Shown piece after piece: positions 8,711-17,014 of a DNA stretch of 64,000 nt. A model generated the notes under the pieces. That model did not search any database. It saw only the letters and a program-made list of their open reading frames with translations, and was not told where the DNA came from. The stretch is from contig JBCDAV010000002.1 of NCBI GenBank assembly GCA_039184865.1, forward strand, positions 1 to 64,000, written 5' to 3'. This DNA comes from Thermohalobaculum sp039184865 (GTDB lineage Bacteria > Pseudomonadota > Alphaproteobacteria > Rhodobacterales > Rhodobacteraceae). How positions within the stretch are numbered: position 1 is the stretch's first letter; every line of letters begins with the position of its first letter. A program made the position numbers and the translations under genes.

Positions 8711-9109
8711 GGCACATCCTCACACGTGGTGCGTCACTCTGATCTGCGCATCGAGTCGTGAACTCTGTCGACGCAGCAAAGAGGTTGGAGGGTCTTCGTA
8801 GAGAATTCAATGTAGAACGATCGCACAGACTGATCAGGAATAGCATCCTGACAGCGCTGGTGAAATCGGCACATGCCTCCAGTCAGGGCGTCTCATCAGA
8901 TCCAAAATACTCAAGGTTTTCGACCGAGCGTGTTGGTTCGCGGCCCATCAACCCACGGATTCAACCATGCCAGAAAAGAGTCTGGTCTCAGGCCGGACAA
9001 TGGGCGCGCAAATTAAAACGACCCGACCCGAAGTTTCCAGACTCGGGATCGCGCCACTTTCGAGCGGTTGATGTCCGTTCGATCCGGCAGCGCTTGCAAA
9101 CACGACCAC
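8711..9109. other. Non-coding stretch, 399 bp
   Basis: It lies between the start of the monooxygenase gene and the end of the small secreted-protein gene, both on the minus strand, so it should hold the monooxygenase promoter. A 200-codon open frame crosses it on the plus strand but has no ribosome-binding site, no family features and overlaps the next gene antisense. No convincing repeat, RNA or hairpin was seen. Confidence 0.5.
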
Positions 9110-9538
9110 TCAGCAGAACAGGCAGAGGTCACACATCAGGCCGAGTTTCCACAACGCGCCGTCCATGTCTTCCTGAAACTGCGGCAGCTTGCTCTGAAAC
9201 TCGGCGTTCTGACAGTCGATCTCGCTGGCCCTCCGGGAATAATGTCCGACGCGCTGATCGAAGAAATTCTGCACCCGCTGGATCGACTCCGGGACGATGC
9301 ACGACTCGATCTCCGCGCGCAGCCGGACGTCGTAATTCTGCTTGGCTACGCAGGTCGTCATTATGACTTCGACGCGTGCCAGCCCATCGATCAGCTTGGC
9401 AAGTTCGTCGAGATCCTCCTGGGTCAACTCGTCGAGCGAGTAATCCACTGGGACGACCGGCACGGCTTCCTGAGCGAATGCTCCGGACGAGAGGCACAGC
9501 GCAGCGCAGCTGCCAAACAGCAGACGTCGGAACGACAT
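9110..9538 (-). CDS. Small secreted hypothetical protein
   Basis: The product is 142 residues with a clear signal peptide: a basic n-region MSFRR, a hydrophobic core LLFGSCAALCLSSG and AFA|Q cleavage near residue 22. The mature part is acidic and helical with cysteines near 62, 79 and 107 and a terminal cluster (CDLCLFC). It begins 28 bp after the stop of the membrane TIR-like gene and is probably its operon partner in the periplasm. No known family was recognised. Confidence 0.7.
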   Translation of the reverse strand: MSFRRLLFGSCAALCLSSGAFAQEAVPVVPVDYSLDELTQEDLDELAKLIDGLARVEVIMTTCVAKQNYDVRLRAEIESCIVPESIQRVQNFFDQRVGHYSRRASEIDCQNAEFQSKLPQFQEDMDGALWKLGLMCDLCLFC

Positions 9539-9565
9539 GATCCACCCCCTTGGCTCGCGCGATCC

Positions 9566-11185
9566 TCACCCGTTGGTCGCCTCGACCGTTCCCAAACCCC
9601 GGAAGAAGCGCCGGACCGCGACGGTGTAAGCATACAATGATGATGTCCCCGAGGCGAGGAGTTCGGCTTGGCCGCGTTCGGGCACCGAGAACCCCAAAGC
9701 CTGTCCTCGATCGGGATTGGACAGATCGGCCTGCACCTCGTCGAGCGGCGCCTTCGTAATCCGGCTGAGGGCATCTGCCAGCATCGCGGTGCCGTGGTCG
9801 GTGCCGATGTCCTCGGGCGCCAGCAGGAACAGCGTCTTCGCGAGGTAGTCGCGTTGGACGATGTGGCCGATCTCCCACTTCACGCCTGCAGTGGTGTCCA
9901 GAACCATCACGATTGCCGAGGCATCCTCGCACAGCCCAGCGACGGCCTCTTGCCACGTGTCATGTGTGAAGTATCCGCGTGCCACTCCGTAAGGCGGTGC
10001 CGGATCGTCCGGATTGCCCAGAGCCACCGTCGGCCCGACGGTCGTGCCTTCGCCCAGAACGAGGTAATCGAGCGTCATGCCCTGACTGGCGCCATCAAGC
10101 AGCCAGCGTTCCAGAGAGAACCCTTTCGCGGGTAGTGCGACCTGATCATTCAGGAACGACCGCAGGAACAACACCGGTGCCCGGGCATCCTGATGCTGGA
10201 TCTTCTGCAGCGAGGTTCGCATGAAGGTTCGGGCCACTCGGATCGCGATCCGTCCGGTGATCTTGACGAACCACGGAATCGACATCAGCAACAGGAAGAC
10301 CAACAGGATGGTTCCGACCCCGATCGCCAGCAGCCTGAACGCCTCGGCCAGATGCTCACCGCGCCAGATCGCCGTGAGCGCGGCTCGGCCCATCGGGAAC
10401 ATTGACGAGAACATGTAGGGAAGCAGGCAGACGAACAGCGAGACCATGAACAGTCGCCAGTAGTTCACGCAGTTCGCGACACCGGCGATCATCATCAGCA
10501 CGCCGGTCGTGAATTTCCGGCTGGAGTAGCGGATGGCGGCGGGGATGTTCACGAGCCCCTTCATCGATGAAAATATCGCGCGTGCGTCGCTTCGATATTC
10601 CGAAAGTATCCGCCGTTCTGGCTCGATCAGCGCGTGGATCGTCCGTTGCCCGCGGATCGCAATGTAGAGAAAGAAGATGTGCGACAGCACCATGCCGATC
10701 ATGAATGCCGTCGAAAACAGTTCGAGTTCGAAGGTCAGGTCGAGGCCGTTCACGGTCTTGTCCAACCCGGGACCAGTCACAACGAACGCGCCGTAGGCGA
10801 TGTAAAAGTTGTAGCCGAGCGCAAAAAGGCAGAGCGCCAGCGCGGTGTAGCTGCGCCGATAGTCCGACCAGATCAGAAAAACGAACCAGACGACTGCGAT
10901 CGTGAGGAACTCGACCATGTTTCGCGAGGTATCGAGCCAGTTGATCACTGGCACAGATCCGGGCTCGATGTCCGAGACTTTGGACAGGAGCAGGATAAAT
11001 GCATAGGTCGCGTAGCTCAGGAATGCGGCGAACGGTTTGGTCAACCACTCGAACAGCAACATGAAGCAGTAGAGTTGGCAGATCCGTTGGCCCGACAGCA
11101 CGGAGCGGAATGCCTGCTCGAGCGTATCGAGCGAAAAGTTCCGGATTCCCCCGCGCTGCCCTGTGGCGTCCGTCATGCCGCCCAT
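9566..11185 (-). CDS. Multi-pass membrane protein with C-terminal TIR/SLOG-like alpha-beta domain
   Basis: The product has 539 residues. About seven to eight hydrophobic segments occupy residues 30-320 (for example LYCFMLLFEWLTKPFAAF, MVEFLTIAVVWFVFLIW and ILLVFLLLMSIPWFV). The soluble C-terminus (about 345-520) opens with a buried beta-strand APVLFLRSF, then LERWLL, a GPTVALGNPD loop, an aromatic WQEAV helix, a second strand ASAIVMVLD and WEIGHIV. This arrangement recurs in uncharacterised bacterial membrane proteins and resembles the Rossmann-like layout of TIR and SLOG domains; that is inference. The start is uncertain (11185 or the ATG at 11176). It is followed by a secreted-protein gene. 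Function unknown. Confidence 0.7.
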   Translation of the reverse strand: MGGMTDATGQRGGIRNFSLDTLEQAFRSVLSGQRICQLYCFMLLFEWLTKPFAAFLSYATYAFILLLSKVSDIEPGSVPVINWLDTSRNMVEFLTIAVVWFVFLIWSDYRRSYTALALCLFALGYNFYIAYGAFVVTGPGLDKTVNGLDLTFELELFSTAFMIGMVLSHIFFLYIAIRGQRTIHALIEPERRILSEYRSDARAIFSSMKGLVNIPAAIRYSSRKFTTGVLMMIAGVANCVNYWRLFMVSLFVCLLPYMFSSMFPMGRAALTAIWRGEHLAEAFRLLAIGVGTILLVFLLLMSIPWFVKITGRIAIRVARTFMRTSLQKIQHQDARAPVLFLRSFLNDQVALPAKGFSLERWLLDGASQGMTLDYLVLGEGTTVGPTVALGNPDDPAPPYGVARGYFTHDTWQEAVAGLCEDASAIVMVLDTTAGVKWEIGHIVQRDYLAKTLFLLAPEDIGTDHGTAMLADALSRITKAPLDEVQADLSNPDRGQALGFSVPERGQAELLASGTSSLYAYTVAVRRFFRGLGTVEATNG

Positions 11186-11540
11186 CTCGTTGAACGTATC
11201 CTTGCTTGAAATCCTGAATGACCGAGCCGTGCAATGTCCATGTCGGTCGCGCCGGGAGTTTAACGCAAATCGGCTGAGCCGAAACCGATCGCGTTTCTGG
11301 CTGATTCTTTAATCCCGGTGATCCCGTTTGATCGTTGTGCGTTTCTTCTAAGGGCCCATCGCTTCAGCCCTTCGGACAGAAATCATTCTCAGCTGCAAGG
11401 CTCCCGATCTTGGCATGAAACTCTGCGGCTACCGTTGATCGAGCGACGTCCAAAGACTTCTAAAGGGTGGGTGAGTGGGTGGATTGCGCCATCCATCGGC
11501 ACAGCATTTGTTCTGCGATCAGCCAATTATGTGAAGGAGG
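11186..11540. other. Non-coding stretch, 355 bp
   Basis: This region holds the promoter side of the TIR-like membrane-protein gene and the 3' flank of tRNA-Tyr. No open frame with coding character, no repeat and no clear terminator with a T-run was found. Confidence 0.5.
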
Positions 11541-11624
11541 TGGTGGGCGACCCTGGAATCGAACCAGGCATGGGTCTCCCCGGCGGAGTTACAGTCCGCT
11601 GCCGCACCTTGCAGCACGTCGCCC
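11541..11624 (-). tRNA. tRNA-Tyr (anticodon GUA)
   Basis: The reverse complement starts GGGCGAC and ends GTCGCCC-A-CCA, giving a perfect seven-pair acceptor stem with an encoded CCA tail. The anticodon arm is GCGGA-CTGTAAC-TCCGC, so the anticodon is GTA. A long variable arm (CGGGGAGACCCA) is present, as expected for bacterial tRNA-Tyr, and the T arm contains GGTTCGATTCC. Length is 84 nt. Tyrosyl-tRNA synthetase is encoded at 44384 in the same window. Confidence 0.97.
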
Positions 11625-11689
11625 TTGCGCACGCGGCACCAATGTGCCGCGTCGACAGGCGGTTCGGATAGTCAACGTGTCTGGGGCTG

Positions 11690-12475
11690 TCAACCGCGAA
11701 AGCCGCAGAGGCCGGATGCGGCTGAGTGCATGGCGGCGCGGTCTTCCGGCGAAGTCCAGTCGTCCAGCCAAGCCAACGTGTCGGCAAAGCTGTGACGGTG
11801 CTCGTTCTGGGTCCACGGCCAGTCGGAGCCCCAAAGGCAGCGCTCCGCGCCCCAGGTCTCCAGAAAAGCACGGGCATGAGGCCGCATATCGTCAGGGCTC
11901 TGGCGATAGGGAGCGGAGAGTTTGACGCAGAGGTCCGTCGGATCGGTCGAAATGAGGACCTTGTGACCCGGGCAATCGGGACCGGTAGGCTTACCGAAGT
12001 GATCGACCATGATCCGGGCGTCACAGCCTTGAAGGACCTCCAGCAGCATGGGCCAGAACGCGCCTGCGGCCTGCACTTCGGACCACCAGCCGCGCGCGGT
12101 GATTGCGTGGATGAGGCTTACTTCCGTCCTTCCCGCAAGGCTTTCCGCGTCGTGTCCGATCAGGTTGAAGCGGTGACCGATGACACCCCGGTCCGACAGG
12201 TCATCCAGTTCGTTCTCGGTGGTGTCGTCAGAGAGCACGACTATGCCGCGCAGCCGGTCCGGATGGGTTCGGAGCGCCGAAAGCAGGTAACTGTTGTCGG
12301 TTCCGAGGAAACTTGGCTGAACGAGGACGGCCTTCTCGATGCCGTGATCGTCGAGGACGCGGAGGTAACTTTCGATCGTCGCCTCATAATCCGGTTGGTA
12401 GCGCGCGCCGGCGATGAACGTGCAGCCGCGATCCCAGACATGGGCATGAGAATCGATCAGCGGCGGATTGATCAT
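11690..12475 (-). CDS. Amidohydrolase family protein (PDC-lactonase-like TIM barrel)
   Basis: The product is 261 residues. The metal-binding HAH motif sits at residues 10-12 (DSHAHVWD) and the late WGSDWPW motif supplies the catalytic aspartate, as in the 2-pyrone-4,6-dicarboxylate lactonase branch of amidohydrolase_2. These enzymes hydrolyse lactones or decarboxylate aromatic acids in the cytoplasm. The gene is transcribed away from the catabolic operon starting at 12539, so the two probably share a control region and perhaps a pathway. The substrate is not evident. Confidence 0.85.
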   Translation of the reverse strand: MINPPLIDSHAHVWDRGCTFIAGARYQPDYEATIESYLRVLDDHGIEKAVLVQPSFLGTDNSYLLSALRTHPDRLRGIVVLSDDTTENELDDLSDRGVIGHRFNLIGHDAESLAGRTEVSLIHAITARGWWSEVQAAGAFWPMLLEVLQGCDARIMVDHFGKPTGPDCPGHKVLISTDPTDLCVKLSAPYRQSPDDMRPHARAFLETWGAERCLWGSDWPWTQNEHRHSFADTLAWLDDWTSPEDRAAMHSAASGLCGFRG

Positions 12476-12538
12476 GACGGCGTTTGCTCCGTGACGGCCT
12501 GCAGGCTATTTGAGGCGCAGATTGCAGGGAGGTGCAAG

Positions 12539-13417
12539 ATGACCTTAACGCCACGCCAGAAATTCGCCGCCGCCCTGGCAAGCGGCGAGATGATCCAGGC
12601 TCCCGGTTGCTATGACGGGTTGACCGCGAAGCTGATCGAACGCGCTGGCTTCGAGGCGTGTTACATGACCGGCGCAGGCACGGCATCGGGCTTCGGGCTG
12701 CCGGACTACGGGCTTCTGACGGCGACGGAGATGGTGGCCAACGCGGCACGGATTGCCGCTGCCGTCGACATCCCGGTGATCGCCGATGCCGATACCGGGT
12801 TCGGGAATGAGTTGAACGTCACGCGGGCCATACTCGATTACGAGCGTGCCGGTGTCGCTGCGATCCACATGGAGGATCAGGGGTTCCCGAAGAAGTGCGG
12901 CCATCTCGACGACAAGGTGATCATCCCGCTCGAGGAGTTCCTCGCCAAGGTCCGGGCCGCGGCCGCCGCGCGCACCGATCCCGATTTCAAGATCATTGCG
13001 CGCACGGACGCGAATGCTGTGAGCGGTTTCGAGGAAGCTGTCCGGCGCTGCAACGCGGCTCTGGCGGCGGGTGCAGATATTGTATTCCTCGAGGCGCCCA
13101 AGACCGAAGAGGAACTCTCAGCCGTGGCGCAGCGCGTAAACGGGCCCTGCCTGTTCAACCTCGTGCTGCGCGGAAAGACGCCGCCGGTGACGATCGACGG
13201 GCTCAAGGCCGCCGGGTTCGCCCTGACGATCATGCCGGATCTGTTGTGGCGCGAGATGGTCATGCGGGCGGAGGCGGTGCTGGATGATCTGAAGGTCGGC
13301 ACGCTGCCGTCTCAAACCGAAGGGTTGAAGGTCGGCGAACTGTTCGAGCGCGTCGGATCGAAGGACTGGGATGAGCTTCGCGATGCGTTCGCGATGCCGG
13401 CACAGGCCGCCGAATGA
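12539..13417 (+). CDS. Isocitrate lyase / PEP-mutase family carbon-carbon lyase
   Basis: The product is 292 residues and starts after AGGGAGGTG. It has the PEP-mutase/ICL TIM-barrel signatures DADTGFGN (83-90, Mg2+ site) and KKCGH (118-122, with the catalytic cysteine of lyases). Known relatives include methylisocitrate lyase, dimethylmalate lyase and oxaloacetate hydrolases. The cysteine argues for a lyase rather than a phosphonate mutase. It is the first gene of a four-gene operon with an SDR, a tautomerase fusion and an MFS transporter, so it probably cleaves a 2-hydroxy- or alkyl-malate-like intermediate; this is inferred. Confidence 0.88.
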   Translation: MTLTPRQKFAAALASGEMIQAPGCYDGLTAKLIERAGFEACYMTGAGTASGFGLPDYGLLTATEMVANAARIAAAVDIPVIADADTGFGNELNVTRAILDYERAGVAAIHMEDQGFPKKCGHLDDKVIIPLEEFLAKVRAAAAARTDPDFKIIARTDANAVSGFEEAVRRCNAALAAGADIVFLEAPKTEEELSAVAQRVNGPCLFNLVLRGKTPPVTIDGLKAAGFALTIMPDLLWREMVMRAEAVLDDLKVGTLPSQTEGLKVGELFERVGSKDWDELRDAFAMPAQAAE

Positions 13418-14148
13418 GCCGCGCGGCGCTCGTTACCGGGGCCGGTCAGAATATCGGGCGCGCTGTCGCCCTGACCCTCGCCGCAGACGGATTCGATGTG
13501 GTTGTGAACGGCCTAACCAATGTCGACGCGGCCGAGGAGACGGCCCGGATGGTCGAGGCCAAAGGCGCCAAGGCCGTCGTGGCAATGGGCGACACGGGCA
13601 CGCGGGAAGGCTGCGCCGACATCGCCAAGGCAGGCGTCGACGCATTCGGAAAGATCGACGTTCTCGTGCACAACGCGGCGATCCGTCCGTCGTCGCCGTT
13701 TCTCGAGATGGACGAGGCCGAGTGGGACCGTGTGATGAACGTGAACCTGATGGGCTCGGTCTGGCTCTCACGCGACTGCCTTCCGGGCATGGTCGAGCAG
13801 GGTTGGGGTCGTGTGATCCTGTTCGCGGGTATGAACGCGATCCACGGGTACAACGGACGGGCGCATGTCTCGGTGTCGAAGCATGGCAATTGGGGGCTGG
13901 TAAAGTCGCTCGGCAAGGAGTTCGGACCGAAGGGGATCACGGCGAACCTGATCTCGCCGGGTCCGATCGCCTCGGAGCACGCCGATGCTTCGATGACCGC
14001 GCACATCAAGGCGCAAGAGGGCCGGATTCCGGTCGGAAGGCTCGGGCATCCGGAGGAAGTTGCCTCCGCGGTGTCGCTGCTCGCCTCGGACAAGGGCGCA
14101 TTCATCAATGGCCAGATCCTGCAGGTGAATGGCGGCACCGAGACCTGA
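13414..14148 (+). CDS. SDR-fold protein lacking the catalytic Ser and Tyr
   Basis: The product is 244 residues and overlaps the lyase gene by ATGA. The cofactor motif TGAGQNIG (8-15), the NAA motif (87-89), Asn110 and Lys156 are those of classical short-chain dehydrogenases, and the C-terminal INGQILQVNGG is typical. However, the YxxxK tyrosine is Val152 (V-S-V-S-K) and the matching serine position is Gly139 (ILFAGMN). It may use a different acid such as the adjacent His151, or be a binding or non-redox member of the family. Operon position suggests a role in the same pathway as the lyase. Confidence 0.85.
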   Translation: MSRAALVTGAGQNIGRAVALTLAADGFDVVVNGLTNVDAAEETARMVEAKGAKAVVAMGDTGTREGCADIAKAGVDAFGKIDVLVHNAAIRPSSPFLEMDEAEWDRVMNVNLMGSVWLSRDCLPGMVEQGWGRVILFAGMNAIHGYNGRAHVSVSKHGNWGLVKSLGKEFGPKGITANLISPGPIASEHADASMTAHIKAQEGRIPVGRLGHPEEVASAVSLLASDKGAFINGQILQVNGGTET

Positions 14149-14185
14149 CATCGGCTTGTGACGAGCCACCCGGAGAGGAAGGACG

Positions 14186-14755
14186 ATGCCGGTCATCAAT
14201 GTCACGCTGATTGCCGGATATGACGATGCGACCCGCCAGCGCTTGTGCGAGCGGCTGACCGATGCCGCGATGGCGACGATCTCCGCGCCGGCCGAAGCCG
14301 TGACCGTGTTCATCACCGAGGTGCAACCGACAAGCTACATGCGCGGACGCGAGGCGAAAGTGCCCGCGCCGCCGCCGGCCCCGCCCGGCGAGCTGTGCCT
14401 GGATTTCCTCGACGCGCTCGGGGCGCGGGAGATCGACCGCGCAGAGGCGTTGATCGGCGATGGGTTCGAGATGATCTTTCCTGGTCCCGTGCGGTTCACA
14501 GGGTTTTCCGAACTGATGGCATGGGCGGCTCCGCGCTACCGCACCATCGGGAAGAAGATCGCGCGGGTCGACGAGGCGCCTCTGGGCGAAACTGTTGCTG
14601 TCTATGTGACCGGCACGCTGATCGGGGAGAAGCCGGATGGAACGCCGTTCGAGGACATTCGCTTCATCGACCGGTTCGAGGTTCGTGCCGGGAAGATCAT
14701 ACGGCAGGAAGTCTGGAACGATCTGGCAGATCCCGGCGTGACGGGCACCGGCTGA
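14186..14755 (+). CDS. Fusion of 4-oxalocrotonate tautomerase and SnoaL-like domain
   Basis: The product is 189 residues. Residues 1-62 are a tautomerase-superfamily unit that would expose Pro2 as the catalytic base after Met removal (MPVINVTLIAG) and contains the EAVTVFITEV strand. After a proline/alanine-rich linker, residues 70-185 form a SnoaL/NTF2-like alpha-beta domain (FLDALGAREIDRAEALIG, late EVRAGKIIRQEVWND). Both are small enzyme folds for isomerisation or ring chemistry, so the fusion probably carries out two consecutive steps. It sits between the SDR and the transporter, with GAGAGGAAGGA-like purine-rich sequence upstream. Confidence 0.85.
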   Translation: MPVINVTLIAGYDDATRQRLCERLTDAAMATISAPAEAVTVFITEVQPTSYMRGREAKVPAPPPAPPGELCLDFLDALGAREIDRAEALIGDGFEMIFPGPVRFTGFSELMAWAAPRYRTIGKKIARVDEAPLGETVAVYVTGTLIGEKPDGTPFEDIRFIDRFEVRAGKIIRQEVWNDLADPGVTGTG

Positions 14756-14756
14756 C

Positions 14757-15902
14757 ATGTTCTCCGCCCGCGCTCCGCTCACTCTGGCGGCGCTGGCACT
14801 TCTGTCCTTCGTGCTCGGTTCGGTGCATGCTTTTTCTGTGCTGGTGGACCCGTTGGTCGCCCGGTTCGACGCCTCGCTCGCATCGGTCAGCGCGATCTAT
14901 TCCCTCGCTCTGGTGGCAATCGCTGCGATGGTGAGCCTCGGCCATCGGTTCTACGGGTCGGCGTCAGCCGCTGTCCTGGTCGCGTGTTTATCTGTGGTCG
15001 GCGTGATCGGCGTTCTGCTGGCCGGGTACGGCGGGTCGCTGCCGCTCGTCTGGCTGGGATACGGCGTGCTGTTTGGTGCTGCGAACGGAGCGGGATACGG
15101 CTTTGCCCTTCAGCTCTCGGCTCAGGTATCGCCGGGTCGCGAAGGCTTGGCAATGGGTGCTATCACGGCGGCCTATGCAGTCGGGGCGACCGTGTTTCCG
15201 GCGGTCTTCGAGGTGGCGCTTGCCGGTGGATTTGGCCGGGCGATGATGTTTCTCGCACTGGTGCTGGGCGCGGTCGGGGCTGCCTCGGCGGGCCTGCTGG
15301 TCCTCAGTGGCGCGCGGTTCCAGCCGGAGGATCGTCAGGCGACTGGACGTTCGGTGCCTGGCGCGGAGATCGCGCGGCTCTGGTTCGCCTACGGCGCAGC
15401 GGTACTTGCCGGGTTGATGACGATCGGCCACGCGGTCGGCATTGCGCGGTCGCTTGATGTGGCGGACGCAATGTTGCTTGCAGCGCCCATGATCGTCGCC
15501 GTGTGCAACATGGGCGGATCGCTGACGGGGGGCTGGTTGACCGACCGTCTCGCCCCACGGGTTCTACTGACCGGCCTACCCTTGCTGTCCGGTGGGGCGC
15601 TGGCCGTCTTGGCGCTGGATGTGCCGAGCGCCACGCTTGCGGCACTGGGCGTCATTGGGTTGGTCTACGGCGCCGTAATCTCGGCTTACCCCGCAGTGAT
15701 TGCCCGGCGCTTTGGCGTTGCAGCCGGGGTGCCAGTCTATGGCCGCGTCTTCACGGCGTGGGCCGTAGCGGGGATCTGCGGGCCGATGCTGGCCGGTGCT
15801 CTGTTCGATGCGACAGGCTCGTTCAGCACCGCTCTCGGTGTTGCCGCAGTGCTGAGTTGCGCGTCAGCCTTGCTGGCATGGAACATGCGAAAAAGGTCTT
15901 AG
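14757..15902 (+). CDS. MFS transporter
   Basis: The product is 381 residues with about 12 hydrophobic segments, starting one base after the stop of the tautomerase gene. The mid-protein repeat (GGSLTGGWLTDRLAPR) matches the conserved MFS loop motif between helices 8 and 9. The loop after helix 2 is unusually short. As the last gene of the operon it probably imports the substrate of the lyase/SDR/tautomerase pathway; substrate unknown. Family membership is clear, specificity is inferred. Confidence 0.85.
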   Translation: MFSARAPLTLAALALLSFVLGSVHAFSVLVDPLVARFDASLASVSAIYSLALVAIAAMVSLGHRFYGSASAAVLVACLSVVGVIGVLLAGYGGSLPLVWLGYGVLFGAANGAGYGFALQLSAQVSPGREGLAMGAITAAYAVGATVFPAVFEVALAGGFGRAMMFLALVLGAVGAASAGLLVLSGARFQPEDRQATGRSVPGAEIARLWFAYGAAVLAGLMTIGHAVGIARSLDVADAMLLAAPMIVAVCNMGGSLTGGWLTDRLAPRVLLTGLPLLSGGALAVLALDVPSATLAALGVIGLVYGAVISAYPAVIARRFGVAAGVPVYGRVFTAWAVAGICGPMLAGALFDATGSFSTALGVAAVLSCASALLAWNMRKRS

Positions 15903-15994
15903 GCTTCAGGCTGATCACGACCCGCGCCGCTTCGCGCATCTACGCGGAACGCGTCCCCTATCGCCGTCTCCCGGCCGAACTTTGAAAGACCGGC

Positions 15995-16029
15995 AAAGAA
16001 AAACGGCGCGAAGGTTACCCTCCGCGCCG
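15995..16029 (-). terminator. Rho-independent terminator of the peptide ABC operon
   Basis: On the minus strand CGGCGCG(GAGG) pairs with (CCTT)CGCGCCG around a short loop and is followed by TTTTTCTTT. It lies 24 bp beyond the stop of the last permease gene and is an orthodox intrinsic terminator. Confidence 0.85.
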
Positions 16030-16052
16030 TCCCGAAAGTCTTAGAGGCGGCG

Positions 16053-17003
16053 TCAGCTCTGCGAGCGAAGTCTCGGGTCGAGCGCATCGCGCACGGCATC
16101 GCCGAACAGGTTGAACCCGAACACCGCGAGCGTGATGGCGAGGCCCGGATAAATCGCGAGGAACGCTTCGTCGCGCATGAACTCCTGGCTCGAGCGCAGC
16201 ATCAGACCCCAGGCTGGTGTCGGCTCCTGAACGCCGAGGCCGAGGAACGAGAGCGAGGCTTCGAGCAGGATCGCCTGTCCGACGAATGCCGTCAGCATAA
16301 TCAGGAACGGCGCCATGACGTTCGGCACCATGTGGCGCATGATGATGCGGGTGTGCGAGAAGCCGTTCGCGCGCGCGGCATCGATGAAGGGAATTTCCCG
16401 GATCGCCAGGGCCGACGAGCGCACGACGCGGGCACATTTCGGGATGAACGGGATCGTGATGGCGGTGATCACGAAATAGATCGAATAGTCGTTCGGGTTC
16501 TCGACCTCCAGGCCCTGCAGCAGCGCCCGGGAGGCGATGACGATCGTCAGGGCGAGGATGATCAGCGGGAAGGCCATCAGGATGTCCATGATGCGCTGCA
16601 GGATCGTATCGGTCCAGCCGCCGAAATAGGCCGAGGCGACGCCCAGGATCAGACCGATGAAAGAGCCGATCAGCGCGCAGGATATCCCGACGAAAAGCGC
16701 TGTGCGCGCGCCGTAGATGATGCGGGTGAAGACATCTCGGCCGAACTCGTCGGCGCCCAGCAGGAAGAACAAGCCGCTGGCGTCGCTGAGCTGGCCGGGC
16801 CGTGTGAACTGGTCGAAGAATTCGCCCGACTCCGGATCATGCGTGGTCAGAATGTCCGCGAAGATGGCCATCAGAATGAACAGGACGACCAGCAACAGGC
16901 CGGCGGTTCCGAGCGGTTGCTTCTTCACGAAGCTCCCGATCCGCTTCCAGATGGTCGGCGGTGGCGGGAGGACGTCGTCGTCGATCGAGGTCGTGTCGGT
17001 CAT
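16053..17003 (-). CDS. Dipeptide/oligopeptide ABC transporter permease (DppC/OppC type)
   Basis: The 316-residue inner-membrane protein starts at the ATG at 17003, five bases after GGAGGG. It has an N-terminal cytoplasmic segment, a first hydrophobic helix near residues 33-55, and five more segments in the binding-protein-dependent permease domain. The EAA loop reads IPFIDAARANGFSHTRI. It begins 11 bp after the partner permease gene and is the last gene of the operon. Confidence 0.92.
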   Translation of the reverse strand: MTDTTSIDDDVLPPPPTIWKRIGSFVKKQPLGTAGLLLVVLFILMAIFADILTTHDPESGEFFDQFTRPGQLSDASGLFFLLGADEFGRDVFTRIIYGARTALFVGISCALIGSFIGLILGVASAYFGGWTDTILQRIMDILMAFPLIILALTIVIASRALLQGLEVENPNDYSIYFVITAITIPFIPKCARVVRSSALAIREIPFIDAARANGFSHTRIIMRHMVPNVMAPFLIMLTAFVGQAILLEASLSFLGLGVQEPTPAWGLMLRSSQEFMRDEAFLAIYPGLAITLAVFGFNLFGDAVRDALDPRLRSQS

Positions 17004-17014
17004 CACATCCCTCC

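Noticed and set aside
8758..9366. Plus-strand open frame of about 200 codons
   Set aside because: It lacks a ribosome-binding site, overlaps the secreted-protein gene antisense, and its translation is low-complexity Arg/Ser-rich as in random GC-rich frames.
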